DNA from: Pseudomonadota bacterium
GTDB lineage: Bacteria; Pseudomonadota; Alphaproteobacteria; Azospirillales; Azospirillaceae
Assembly: GCA_023423695.1 (NCBI GenBank)
Contig: JAFAFA010000155.1
Coordinates: 136,948 to 200,947, forward strand
Reading direction: 5' to 3'
DNA: 64,000 nt
Made by a program: the position numbers and the translations under genes. The number at the start of each line of letters is the position of its first letter. Position 1 is the stretch's first letter. The notes below the pieces were generated by a model, which saw only the letters and a list, made by a program, of their open reading frames with translations, made no database searches and was not told the DNA's origin. This document shows positions 32,487-40,810 of the stretch, one piece after another.

Positions 32487-33446
32487 ATGCGGATTGTCCT
32501 TCTCGCCCCTCCCGGGGTTCAGGCGTTGGATGTGGTGGGTCCGGCGGAGGTGTTCTGGGAGGCGGCGCGCCGTCTCGGCGATCCGAAGGCCTACGAGGTG
32601 CAGGTGATGGGCACCGCGGAGGGGCCGGTCTGCGGGACCGGCAGCCTGCGTTTCCTGACCGACCGCACCATCCACGATCCCGATCAGCCGATCGACACGC
32701 TGCTGATTGCCGGAGATCCCTCGTTCAACACCGTCGATCCTGCGGTGATCGGCTGGCTCAGGCGCCGCGCGCCGGAAGTCCGCCGCTACGGATCGATCTG
32801 CACGGGCGTGTTCCTTCTGGCGGCCACCGGGCTGCTGGACGGCCGGCGCGTCACCACCCATTGGGAGTGCGCCGACAAGCTTCGCGCCGATTTTCCAGCC
32901 CTGACCGTCGATCCGGACCAGATCTTCATTCGTGACGGCAATGTCTGTACCGCCGCCGGCGTCACCTCGGGCATCGACCTGGCGCTGTCCCTTCTGGAGG
33001 AGGACCATGGGCGGGACCTGGCGCTGCTGGTTGCGCGCTACATGGTGATGTTCCTGAAACGGCCCGGCGGGCAATCGCAGTTCAGCGCCCATCTCGCCGC
33101 CCAGGCGTCGAGCCGGACCGGAATCCAGAGGATCCAGGAGTATGTGCTGGACAACCTCGCCGCCGACCTGTCGGTGGAGGCCTTGGCGTCCCAGGCGGGA
33201 ATGAGTCCGCGGAATTTCGCCCGTGTGTTCAGGCGAGACGTCGGCCGTCCTCCGGCGGATTTCGTGGAAGCGGCACGGCTCGACGCGGCGCGGCGGATGC
33301 TTGTCGATTCACCCACGCCGCTCCAGCGGGTTGCCTATATCTGCGGCTTCGGTGACGCCAGCACCATGAGGCGCGCATTCGTCCGCAATCTCGGCATCAA
33401 TCCGGTCGACTACCGGAAGCGCTTCCGCACGACCACGGCTGCATGA
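32487..33446 (+). CDS. GlxA-type transcriptional regulator (DJ-1/PfpI + AraC)
   Basis: 319 residues. The N-terminal DJ-1/PfpI-like domain (IVLLAPPGVQALDVVGPAEVF; nucleophile-elbow region YGSICTGVFLLAATG) is followed by an AraC double helix-turn-helix (LSVEALASQAGMSPRNFARVFRRDV and RVAYICGFGDASTMRRAF, in parts). Such regulators often sense small nitrogen compounds and activate neighbouring catabolic genes. It sits between the nitrile hydratase operon and the ATC-hydrolase cluster and could serve either. Confidence 0.85.
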   Translation: MRIVLLAPPGVQALDVVGPAEVFWEAARRLGDPKAYEVQVMGTAEGPVCGTGSLRFLTDRTIHDPDQPIDTLLIAGDPSFNTVDPAVIGWLRRRAPEVRRYGSICTGVFLLAATGLLDGRRVTTHWECADKLRADFPALTVDPDQIFIRDGNVCTAAGVTSGIDLALSLLEEDHGRDLALLVARYMVMFLKRPGGQSQFSAHLAAQASSRTGIQRIQEYVLDNLAADLSVEALASQAGMSPRNFARVFRRDVGRPPADFVEAARLDAARRMLVDSPTPLQRVAYICGFGDASTMRRAFVRNLGINPVDYRKRFRTTTAA

Positions 33447-33564
33447 TCCTGAGTTGCGCACCGAGTGGAAGGCAGGCGGCCGCGCTCGTTCCTTTCACCC
33501 GGCTGCTCCGGAGGGTGCCGGTATGGATCAGGAACCGAGCGCAACCCATCAATGATCGCCGGCG

Positions 33565-34038
33565 TCAGTCCTCCGCCTCGAAGCGATAGCGGAAGTCGCA
33601 GTGATCGGCGCCCTGCATGATGGTCTGCGTCCGCTCCATCTTGATGCGCGGATCGTAGCCGGTGCAGAAGGCGGCGTCGCGGTTGCAGGACAGCAGATGT
33701 CCGATCGACCCGAGCCCCATCTCCCGGTACATCTCGGCATAGCGGCAGCGGGTGACGTTGTAGTCGAAATGGGTTTCGTCCTGCCGCTTCACGTCCAGGC
33801 GCAACGCGTCGTCCTTGGTCCACAGCGGCTGAAGATCGGCGAAGCTCTTCAGGCTGGTGCCTTCCGGTTCGGTCGCGGCAAAGGATCTGGCGGCGGCCAG
33901 CGCGGCTTTGGTGATCGCAGCACCCAGGATTTCCTGCGCGGCGGCTTCGCCCAGCCGGGCGACCATCTCCTCATAGACCGGCTTCAGGATTTCCGCCTCG
34001 ATGCGGCGGCGTTCCAGGATGCCCATGGTCTGGGTCAT
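33565..34038 (-). CDS. L-2-amino-thiazoline-4-carboxylate hydrolase family protein, copy 1
   Basis: 157 residues. It shows the family plan: helical N half, then VTRCRYAEMYREMGLGSIGHLLSCNRDAAFCTGYDP in parts, ending with the conserved CDFRYRF. Founding members open the thiazoline ring of ATC to N-carbamoyl-cysteine on the way to L-cysteine. It is the last gene of the leftward cluster, 26 bases after the transporter ATPase LivF. The true substrate is not visible. Confidence 0.75.
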   Translation of the reverse strand: MTQTMGILERRRIEAEILKPVYEEMVARLGEAAAQEILGAAITKAALAAARSFAATEPEGTSLKSFADLQPLWTKDDALRLDVKRQDETHFDYNVTRCRYAEMYREMGLGSIGHLLSCNRDAAFCTGYDPRIKMERTQTIMQGADHCDFRYRFEAED

Positions 34039-34064
34039 GACAGGCTTCCTTCCATCAGGTGGCG

Positions 34065-34790
34065 TCAATGCGCGTGGCCGCCGAGATAGGCCTCGGCGAT
34101 ACGTGGGTCGTCCCGCAGCTGGTCGGCCGGGCCGGACAGCACGATGCGGCCATCCTCCAGCACTGCGGCATGATCGGCGATGCGCAGGGCGGCGCGGGCG
34201 TTCTGTTCGACCAGCAGGATCGACACCCCTTCGGCCCGGATGCGGCCGATCAGGTCGAAGATCTGGGCGACGATCTTCGGCGCCAGTCCCAGCGAGGGTT
34301 CGTCGAGAAGAAGCAGCGTCGGCCGGCGCATCAGGGCGCGGGCGATGCACAGCATCTGCTGCTCGCCCCCCGAAAGCGAGCCGGCGTTCTGGCGCAGACG
34401 CTCTCCCAGCACCGGGAACATCGCCAGCACGCGGTCCAACTCGCCCAGCCCGACGTCGCCGCCGCCGAGCACCAGATTCTCGCGGACATTCATGTTGGAG
34501 AAGATCTGCCGCCCTTCCGGCGCCTGCAAAAGGCCGAGCTGGACGATGCGGTGGGCCGGCAGGTTGGCGATCGGCTGGCCGCGGAATGTGATGCTTCCCT
34601 GCCGAGCCCGGTAGATGCCGGACACCGTGCGCATCAGCGTGGTCTTGCCGACGCCGTTGGAGCCGAGCACCGCCACGATGGCGCCCTGGGCCACGTCCAG
34701 GCGGACGCCGTGCAGGATCTCCTGCGGCCCCATGGCGACATGCAGGTCCGCGATCGAGAGCAGTGGCGCTGTCATTGGCGGCGCGGTCAT
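34065..34790 (-). CDS. livF: Branched-chain amino acid-type ABC transporter ATPase (LivF)
   Basis: 241 residues: Walker A GSNGVGKTT, signature LSGGEQQMLCIARAL, Walker B LLLLDEPSLGLAP, and the LivF hallmark LLQAPEGRQIF. It overlaps the LivG stop by four bases. Part of a five-gene HAAT importer. Clustering with ATC-hydrolase and amidase genes suggests a substrate other than leucine. Confidence 0.92.
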   Translation of the reverse strand: MTAPPMTAPLLSIADLHVAMGPQEILHGVRLDVAQGAIVAVLGSNGVGKTTLMRTVSGIYRARQGSITFRGQPIANLPAHRIVQLGLLQAPEGRQIFSNMNVRENLVLGGGDVGLGELDRVLAMFPVLGERLRQNAGSLSGGEQQMLCIARALMRRPTLLLLDEPSLGLAPKIVAQIFDLIGRIRAEGVSILLVEQNARAALRIADHAAVLEDGRIVLSGPADQLRDDPRIAEAYLGGHAH

Positions 34791-35557
34791 TCATCCACCC
34801 CAAGATAGGCTTCGAGGACGGCGGCATCGTTGCGGATCGTCTCCGGCGTGCCGTCGGCGATCTTGCGGCCGGAGGCCAGCACCAGGATGCGCTGGCAGAT
34901 GCCCATGACCAGCGTCATGTCGTGTTCGACCAGCATGATCGTCAGGCCCTGACCGTGCAGCCGCTTGATGAAGGCGGCCAGATCGCGCGTTTCGGTGTCG
35001 TTCAGTCCGGCGGCCGGCTCGTCCAGGATCAGGAAGCGCGGCCGCATGGCGAGCGCGCGGGCGATTTCCAGATATTTGCGCTGGCCGTAGGGCAGGTTGG
35101 CCGCCAGTTCCGCTGCGGCGTGGGTCAGGCCGACCGCCTCCAGCGCTTCCCAGGTGCGGCGACTGATCTCGGCGGATTGGATCCGGCCGCCCTTGTGGAG
35201 GGAACCGAACAGCGCGCCGAACGCCCCCTGCGGCAGCGCGCCGACGGCACCGACCGACACGTTGTCGAAGACCGACATGTTCGGGAAGACGCGCAGATTC
35301 TGGAAGGTGCGGCTGATGCCCAGCCGCGCCACCTGGTTGGGCTTCAGCCCGCTGATGGTCTTGCCGGCGAAGGCGACGGTTCCGCCGGACAGCGGGGTGA
35401 AGCCGGAAATCAGGTTGAACAGCGTGGTCTTGCCGGCGCCGTTCGGCCCGATCAGGCCGACCAGTTCGCCTTCGTCCACATGGGCGCTCACGTCGCCGAC
35501 CGCCTGCACGCCGCCGAAGCGGCGGCTGACGTTGCGGATTTCAAGAAGATGGGTCAT
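34787..35557 (-). CDS. livG: Branched-chain amino acid-type ABC transporter ATPase (LivG)
   Basis: 256 residues: Walker A GPNGAGKTT, LivG-type ISRTFQNLRVFPNMSV, signature LPYGQRKYLEIARAL, Walker B FLILDEPAAGLN. The start overlaps the LivM stop (ATGA, 35554-35557). A longer frame to 35977 only shadows LivM. Confidence 0.92.
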   Translation of the reverse strand: MTHLLEIRNVSRRFGGVQAVGDVSAHVDEGELVGLIGPNGAGKTTLFNLISGFTPLSGGTVAFAGKTISGLKPNQVARLGISRTFQNLRVFPNMSVFDNVSVGAVGALPQGAFGALFGSLHKGGRIQSAEISRRTWEALEAVGLTHAAAELAANLPYGQRKYLEIARALAMRPRFLILDEPAAGLNDTETRDLAAFIKRLHGQGLTIMLVEHDMTLVMGICQRILVLASGRKIADGTPETIRNDAAVLEAYLGVDE

Positions 35558-36606
35558 CGCCAGCCGATCCCTTCGCCCTTCCCGTTGCCCTGGCCGGTGC
35601 TGCGCCATGCCGCGCCCAATTGGCTGCGCACGAGCCGCAGGGCGGAAACCTCGCCCAGCAGCCCCTTTGGCAGCAGCAGGATGGACAGGAACATCACCAG
35701 TCCGACCATGATGTTGCGGAAGTCCCCCATGCCGCGCAGCCCTTCCGGCAGCAGGATCAGCAGCAGCGCGCCGATGATCGCCCCCGGCAAGCTGCCCAGG
35801 CCGCCGACCACGACCATCGCCAGGATCAGGATGGATTCGGAGAATTTGAAATCGCCCGGCGAGATGTAGCCAGTCATGTGCGCCCACAGGCTGCCGGCGA
35901 CCCCGGCGAAGAAGGCCGACAGGGTGAAGGCCTCCATCTTCAGCCGCACGGTGCTGACACCCATGGCGTCGGCGCACTGGTCGTCCTCACGGATCGAGCG
36001 CAACGCATTGCCGTAATAGGAATGGCTGAGCCGGTGGATCGCGACGACCGAGAGCGCCACGACCGTCGCCACCGTATAATAGGCGGCCAGACGCCCGGAC
36101 AGGCTGATGCCGAACAGCTCGAAGCCCTTGGAGACGATGATGCCGTTGGGGCCCTTGGTGAAGTCCACCCAGTTCAGCATGACCAGATACAGCATCTGCC
36201 CGATGGCGAGGGTCGCGACGGCGAAATAGATGCTGACCAGACGCATCGTCGGCAGCGCCACCAGGAAGGCGACCAGTGCCGCCACCAGCCCGGACAGCGG
36301 CAGCGTGACGGTGAAGCCCAGCCCCAGCTTGGAGGTCAGCAGCGCCGCGGTGTAGGCGCCGACGCCATAGAAGGCGGCGTGCCCGAGATGCAGCAGCCCG
36401 GCCACCCCCGTCACCAGATGCATGGAGGCCGACAGCAGGACGAAGATCAGCGCCAGATTGGCGATCTGGTAGAAATAGCCCTTGTCGAAACCGGCCAGCA
36501 GCGCCGGCAAGGCGGCGAACACCAGCAGCAGAATCGCCGTCGGAACCAGCCAGCCCCGGCGCCGGGTCAGGCCATCGGTTGGCGCGACAGTCTCAAACGC
36601 GTTCAC
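35554..36606 (-). CDS. livM: Branched-chain amino acid-type ABC transporter permease (LivM)
   Basis: 350 residues with about ten membrane helices and the permease loop ALRSIREDDQCADAMGV. Overlaps the LivH stop by 14 bases. Second permease of the importer. Confidence 0.9.
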   Translation of the reverse strand: MNAFETVAPTDGLTRRRGWLVPTAILLLVFAALPALLAGFDKGYFYQIANLALIFVLLSASMHLVTGVAGLLHLGHAAFYGVGAYTAALLTSKLGLGFTVTLPLSGLVAALVAFLVALPTMRLVSIYFAVATLAIGQMLYLVMLNWVDFTKGPNGIIVSKGFELFGISLSGRLAAYYTVATVVALSVVAIHRLSHSYYGNALRSIREDDQCADAMGVSTVRLKMEAFTLSAFFAGVAGSLWAHMTGYISPGDFKFSESILILAMVVVGGLGSLPGAIIGALLLILLPEGLRGMGDFRNIMVGLVMFLSILLLPKGLLGEVSALRLVRSQLGAAWRSTGQGNGKGEGIGWR

Positions 36607-37507
36607 GGCGCGCTCCGAACAAACCGTTGGGGAAGAAGATCAGCGTCAGGATCAGGAAGCCGTAGGCCACCATGTCCGACCAGCCCGACGAGACGAAGGT
36701 CGTCGCCATGCTTTCCGAAATGCCGAGGATCAGCGCGCAGATCACCGCACCGGGGATGGAGGACAGGCCGCCCATCACCATGGCGACGAAGGCCTTGATG
36801 CCGGGCGTGAAGCCCATGGCCGGGAAGACCGCGCCGTAATAGAGCCCCATCAGGATGCCCGCCGCCGCCCCCATCATCGACCCGACGACGAAGGTGGTGA
36901 TGATGGTGCGGTCGGTGTCGATGCCCACATACTTGGCGCCCAACGGGTTGTTGGACACCGCACGGATCGCCAGCCCCACGCGGGTGCGGGTCAGCAGATA
37001 CTGCAGGCCGATCAGCATGGCGGCGGCAACGCCGAAGATGATGAAGTCGCCGGTCACCAGGATCACCGGGCCGACGCGCACCGGCGTGTTGATCAGGTAG
37101 TCGAAGGGGACGGAGCGCATCTGCGAACCGAAGACGATCTCCAGCGCCTCGCGCACCACGATGGACACCGCCAGCGAGGAGAGCAGGGTCGATTCCCGCA
37201 TCGCCCGCGACTTCAGCGATGCCTCGTCGGTGAAGCGGCGGAACGGCTTGAAGGCAATCCGCTCCAGCGAGAAGCCCGCCAGAGCCCCGATCGCCAGCGC
37301 GCCCAGGATCACCGCCACGATGGGCGGCGCCGTGGCCGAGATCAGCACCAGCCCGGCGAAGGCGCCCAGCGTGTAGATCTCGCCATGGGCGAAGTTGACG
37401 ACGTTCAGCACGCCGAAGATCAGCGTGAAGCCGATCGCCATCAGCGCGTAGGTCATGCCCAGCGACAGGCCGATGGCAAGCTGCTGGAGATAATAGGGAT
37501 CGAACAT
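36593..37507 (-). CDS. livH: Branched-chain amino acid-type ABC transporter permease (LivH)
   Basis: 304 residues, MFDPYYLQQLAIGLSLGMTYALMAIGFTLIFG (seen in parts) at the start and VVNFAHGEIYTLGAF near residue 35, the usual LivH opening. About eight helices. It lies 110 bases after the binding-protein gene, with a strong hairpin between. Confidence 0.92.
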   Translation of the reverse strand: MFDPYYLQQLAIGLSLGMTYALMAIGFTLIFGVLNVVNFAHGEIYTLGAFAGLVLISATAPPIVAVILGALAIGALAGFSLERIAFKPFRRFTDEASLKSRAMRESTLLSSLAVSIVVREALEIVFGSQMRSVPFDYLINTPVRVGPVILVTGDFIIFGVAAAMLIGLQYLLTRTRVGLAIRAVSNNPLGAKYVGIDTDRTIITTFVVGSMMGAAAGILMGLYYGAVFPAMGFTPGIKAFVAMVMGGLSSIPGAVICALILGISESMATTFVSSGWSDMVAYGFLILTLIFFPNGLFGARRERV

Positions 37508-37578
37508 GCGGACTCTGTCGCTGGAGATCGGGAAGCGTTGTGCCGACCCTGGTCAAATCTGACTGGTCGCGCCAATAA

Positions 37579-37605
37579 TTCCCTCTCCCGGAGCGGGAGA
37601 GGGAA
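37579..37605. repeat. Perfect palindrome between livK and livH
   Basis: TTCCCTCTCCCG and CGGGAGAGGGAA pair perfectly over 12 bases with a three-base loop. Position after the binding-protein gene suggests an mRNA-stabilising hairpin that raises the level of the binding protein over the permeases, a usual pattern. It resembles the units at 7128-7268. Confidence 0.65.
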
Positions 37606-37617
37606 CAGCAGGCGTTC

Positions 37618-38727
37618 TTAGTCGTTGACCGGAACGAAGGTGCCGCCCTTGACCTCGACCTTCACCAGTTCCTTTTCGGCCTCGCGGTCGGCGCTGAAGC
37701 TCGTCTTGCCGGTCACGCCGGGGAAGTCCCTGGTCTGGGCCAGCGCGTCGCGCACCTTCTCGCGGGTCGGGTTGGGCGAGGCCTTCTCCACCGCCGCCAG
37801 CATGATGCGGACCGCGTCATAGGCCTGGGCCGGGAACTGGCCGGGGACGGCACCGTCGGAGCGCTTCTTCCACTCGTCGACGAAATGTTGGACGTTCGGC
37901 GACGGGTCGGTCGGCAGGAAGTTGGAGGTCAGATGCACGCCCTCCGCCGCGTCGCCGGCCAGTTCGATCAGCTTCGGGCTGTAGGCGGCCGAGGTCGAAT
38001 AGACCGGCGTCTTGATGCCGAGCTGCTGCAGCTGCCTCAGGAACTGCGCGCCGTCCTCATAGAAGAAGCCGGTGTAGATCGCGTCGGGCTTCGCACGCTC
38101 GATCTTGCTGATCAGCGAGCGGTAGTCCTTCAGTCCGCGGTTGAAGAACTCCGAGAAGACGACGGTGCCGCCATTGCCCTTCACCGCTTCCGAATAGCCG
38201 CCGACCACCGACTGGCCCCAGTCGGTCTGCTCGGCGATCACCGCGACCTTCTTGAAGCCCTTGGCCGCCATCCACTTGGCGTTGTAGGGGCCTTCCTGCG
38301 CCTGGGTGGCGATGTTGCGGAACTGGTATTTGGAGATCTTGGTGTAGTCGGGGTGCGAGGCGGTCTGCGACAGCTGCGGCATGCCGGCGTCCTTGTAGAC
38401 CTGCGCCGCCGCCATCGAGACGCCCGAGGTGAAGTCGCCGAGCACGCCGACGATCTCCTTGTCGTCCACGAACTTGCGGGCGATGTTGGTGCCTTCCTTG
38501 GCGTCGGACCGGCTGTCCTCGAAGACGATCTCGACCTTGAACGGCTTGCCGGCGGCGTTGAACTCGGCCAGCGCGATCTCGGCTGCCTTGCGGAAATCCT
38601 GGCCGTACTGCGCGGTGTCGCCGGTCAGCGGCAGCTGGTAGCCGAGCTTGACGGTGTCGGCGGCGAGGGCCGAACCGGCGATCCCGGCGGCGGTGAGGGT
38701 CGCGAGCGCGAGGAGGCGGAAATTCAT
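37618..38727 (-). CDS. livK: ABC transporter substrate-binding protein (LivK-like)
   Basis: 369 residues. Signal peptide ending SALA-ADT, then KLGYQLPLTGDTAQYGQDFRKAAEIALAE, the type I periplasmic-binding fold of leucine/amide-binding proteins, with EDSRSDAKEGTNIARKFVDDKEIVGVLGDFTSG (in parts) in the hinge region. First gene of the transporter block. The ligand is unknown; context (ATC hydrolases, M20 amidohydrolase) suggests an amino-acid derivative. Confidence 0.88.
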   Translation of the reverse strand: MNFRLLALATLTAAGIAGSALAADTVKLGYQLPLTGDTAQYGQDFRKAAEIALAEFNAAGKPFKVEIVFEDSRSDAKEGTNIARKFVDDKEIVGVLGDFTSGVSMAAAQVYKDAGMPQLSQTASHPDYTKISKYQFRNIATQAQEGPYNAKWMAAKGFKKVAVIAEQTDWGQSVVGGYSEAVKGNGGTVVFSEFFNRGLKDYRSLISKIERAKPDAIYTGFFYEDGAQFLRQLQQLGIKTPVYSTSAAYSPKLIELAGDAAEGVHLTSNFLPTDPSPNVQHFVDEWKKRSDGAVPGQFPAQAYDAVRIMLAAVEKASPNPTREKVRDALAQTRDFPGVTGKTSFSADREAEKELVKVEVKGGTFVPVND

Positions 38728-38781
38728 GGCGGGGAAACCCTCTTTTTGTACGTCGTTTGCAGGCTTCGCGGCGATTTTCGT

Positions 38782-39279
38782 CTATTCGGCAGGCTGGGCG
38801 CCCGGCAGAACCTTCAGCCGGCAACAACCCTCGTCGCCCGGCTTCCAGGTTTCGCCCTTGAAGACGAAGCCGGCCGCTTCGAACAGTCCGCCGTCGATGG
38901 CGCCGGCCATCTTGCAGAGCAGTTCCAGATCGGTGTCGGAGCGGCCCTGGGCCTGCCAGGCTTCCTTCAGCGGGCAGCGGTGGAAGTGGATTTCCAACGC
39001 CTCGCCGTCGCAGCGCTTGATCTCCGGCGCGAACATGCTGTCACGGTTGGGGATGCCGTCGAGGAAGGCGTGGCATAGTCCTGTCAGGTCGTCCGGGCCG
39101 TGGCCCGCATACTTCACGCCCATCGCCTCGCCGAGACGGCGGGTGGCCTCCTGGCCGACCTCCAGCGCGGTGTCGGTGCCGAAGCGCTCGCGCAGCACGT
39201 CGAACATGTGGGCGTAGGACGCCGCGCGCATCGCATAGGCATTGCGCAGAAGGGTGGGGTAATCGGGGGTGTCCGACAT
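38782..39279 (-). CDS. L-2-amino-thiazoline-4-carboxylate hydrolase family protein, copy 2
   Basis: 165 residues of the same family as the gene at 33565-34038 but clearly divergent. The late motif HFHRCPLKEAWQAQG, LLCKMAGAIDGGLFEAAGF and the closing GDEGCCRLKVL are conserved in placement. It lies between the oxidoreductase (17 bases upstream) and the binding protein (54 bases downstream). Two paralogues in one operon may form a heteromer or act on successive or different substrates. Confidence 0.7.
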   Translation of the reverse strand: MSDTPDYPTLLRNAYAMRAASYAHMFDVLRERFGTDTALEVGQEATRRLGEAMGVKYAGHGPDDLTGLCHAFLDGIPNRDSMFAPEIKRCDGEALEIHFHRCPLKEAWQAQGRSDTDLELLCKMAGAIDGGLFEAAGFVFKGETWKPGDEGCCRLKVLPGAQPAE

Positions 39280-39296
39280 GCCGGCCGTCTCCTTGG

Positions 39297-40628
39297 TTAA
39301 ACTTCGCGGGCGTCGTTCCAGCGGTATTGCAGGATCTTCAGCGGCCCGATGCGTTGCAGCAGCGCATTGAAGGGCAGGGGCGTCGGCTGCGTGAAGGGCA
39401 GGGCAAGGTCCTTCGGGTCCTGGCCGATTGCCGCCCGCGCCAGTTCCCGCCCCAGCGAGACCGACAGCGCCACGCCGCGCCCGTTGCAGCCGGCCCAGGC
39501 GAAACCGTTCGGTCCCAGCCTATGGACGCGGGGGAAGTAATCGGTGGTCATGGCGATGCGGCCGTTCCACACGTAATCGAAGGTGACGCCGCTCAGCGCC
39601 GGGAACATGCCGGCCAGACGGGCGCCGACGATGCGCTTCAGCCGTTCCGCCCCGTTCACCGGGCTCAGCAGCGCGCCGCCGGTCACCAGCCGGTTGTCGG
39701 CGGTGTAGCGCATGAAGCGCAGGTCGCCATGGGTGTCCGACATCGCCTGCCGGCCCGGCAGGACGGTCTTGCGGATGTTGTCGCCGAGCGGCGCGGTCGC
39801 CATCTGCCAGGACAGCACCGGCACCACCTCCGTCCGGATTTCCGGGAAGACGGCGGCGGCATAGCCGTTGGTGCCCAGCACCAGCGCGTCGGCGGTCACC
39901 ATGCCCTGCGGGGTGCGGGCGACCCAGGACTCGCCGCGGCGCTCCACCGACAGGGCGGGGGAGTTCACGTGGATCGCGGCCCCGGCCGCGGCCGCCTTGG
40001 CGGCAAGCCCGCGCACCAGCGCCAGCGGGTTGATATGCCCGCCGGTCCGGTTCATCCAGCCGCCGAAATAGGCATCGGTGCCGAGGATGGCGGAGACGGC
40101 GGCGCGGTCGAGCAGCTCGACATCGGCGCCGAATTTGCCCCACTGCGTTGCCCGGCGCTCGGCGATCTTGATGCGGCCCGGCGAATGGACCGGCTGGACC
40201 CAGCCGGTCTGCTCGGCGGCACAATCGATGCCCAGGCGACGCACCAGATCGAACAAGGTGGAAGCGCTGTCGCGGATCAGTCCGACGAAGCGCTCCCCGG
40301 TTTCCCAACCAAAGCGATCGATGAGGTTGGCAGGGTCGGGGCGGGTCAAGGTCGGGATGACCTGACCGTTGTTGCGGCCGGAAGCGCCCCGGCCCAGTTC
40401 GGACGCCTCCAGCACCACGACGCGTTTGCCGGCCTCCGCCGCGTGCAGGCCGGCGGACAGGCCGGTGAAGCCGCCGCCGATCACCAGCACGTCGGCCTGG
40501 ACGCTGTCCTGCAGCACCGGCAAGGCCGGCGGCGGCGGGGCGGTGGCTTCCCACAGGGAATTCGGGCGTTCCCAGATGCCGCCCCGGCCGGGGATGCCCT
40601 TTGTTTGGTCTGCCGCTTGCTTTGTCAC
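39297..40628 (-). CDS. FAD-dependent amine/amino-acid oxidoreductase (DAO family)
   Basis: About 443 residues from GTG 40628; the open frame extends to ATG 40700 but that extension is not family-like. SLWEATAPPPP opens the protein as in gamma-glutamylputrescine oxidase-type proteins, followed by the FAD-binding motif VLVIGGGFTGLSAGLHAAEAG and the C-terminal GFAWAGCNGRGVALS. It oxidises a C-N bond and produces an imine plus H2O2 or reduced carrier. Neither start has a clear ribosome binding site. Co-oriented with ATC-hydrolase copy 2. Confidence 0.8.
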   Translation of the reverse strand: MTKQAADQTKGIPGRGGIWERPNSLWEATAPPPPALPVLQDSVQADVLVIGGGFTGLSAGLHAAEAGKRVVVLEASELGRGASGRNNGQVIPTLTRPDPANLIDRFGWETGERFVGLIRDSASTLFDLVRRLGIDCAAEQTGWVQPVHSPGRIKIAERRATQWGKFGADVELLDRAAVSAILGTDAYFGGWMNRTGGHINPLALVRGLAAKAAAAGAAIHVNSPALSVERRGESWVARTPQGMVTADALVLGTNGYAAAVFPEIRTEVVPVLSWQMATAPLGDNIRKTVLPGRQAMSDTHGDLRFMRYTADNRLVTGGALLSPVNGAERLKRIVGARLAGMFPALSGVTFDYVWNGRIAMTTDYFPRVHRLGPNGFAWAGCNGRGVALSVSLGRELARAAIGQDPKDLALPFTQPTPLPFNALLQRIGPLKILQYRWNDAREV

Positions 40629-40810
40629 GTCCGCCCGTCCAGTTCGGCCAAATCCGGCGGGCCTTTTTTCCTTTCGGGTCAGGGCCCCCCGTTTCCCCAT
40701 GAACTATGGGTCAAAGCACATACGTACGCAATTCCCAAGGTTTTTTCGCGGAAATTTTTTCATGTCATCCGCCAGGCTTGGGAATTGGCGAGGCTTGTAC
40801 ATGATATGGA
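40629..40810 (-). promoter_or_regulatory. AT-rich promoter-like gap between amidohydrolase and oxidoreductase
   Basis: The region 40690-40790 carries A/T runs (TTTTTT at 40741-40746 and again at 40755-40760) unlike its surroundings. It probably holds the promoter for the oxidoreductase-transporter operon, or the terminator of the amidohydrolase gene. No exact sigma-factor match is asserted. Confidence 0.4.
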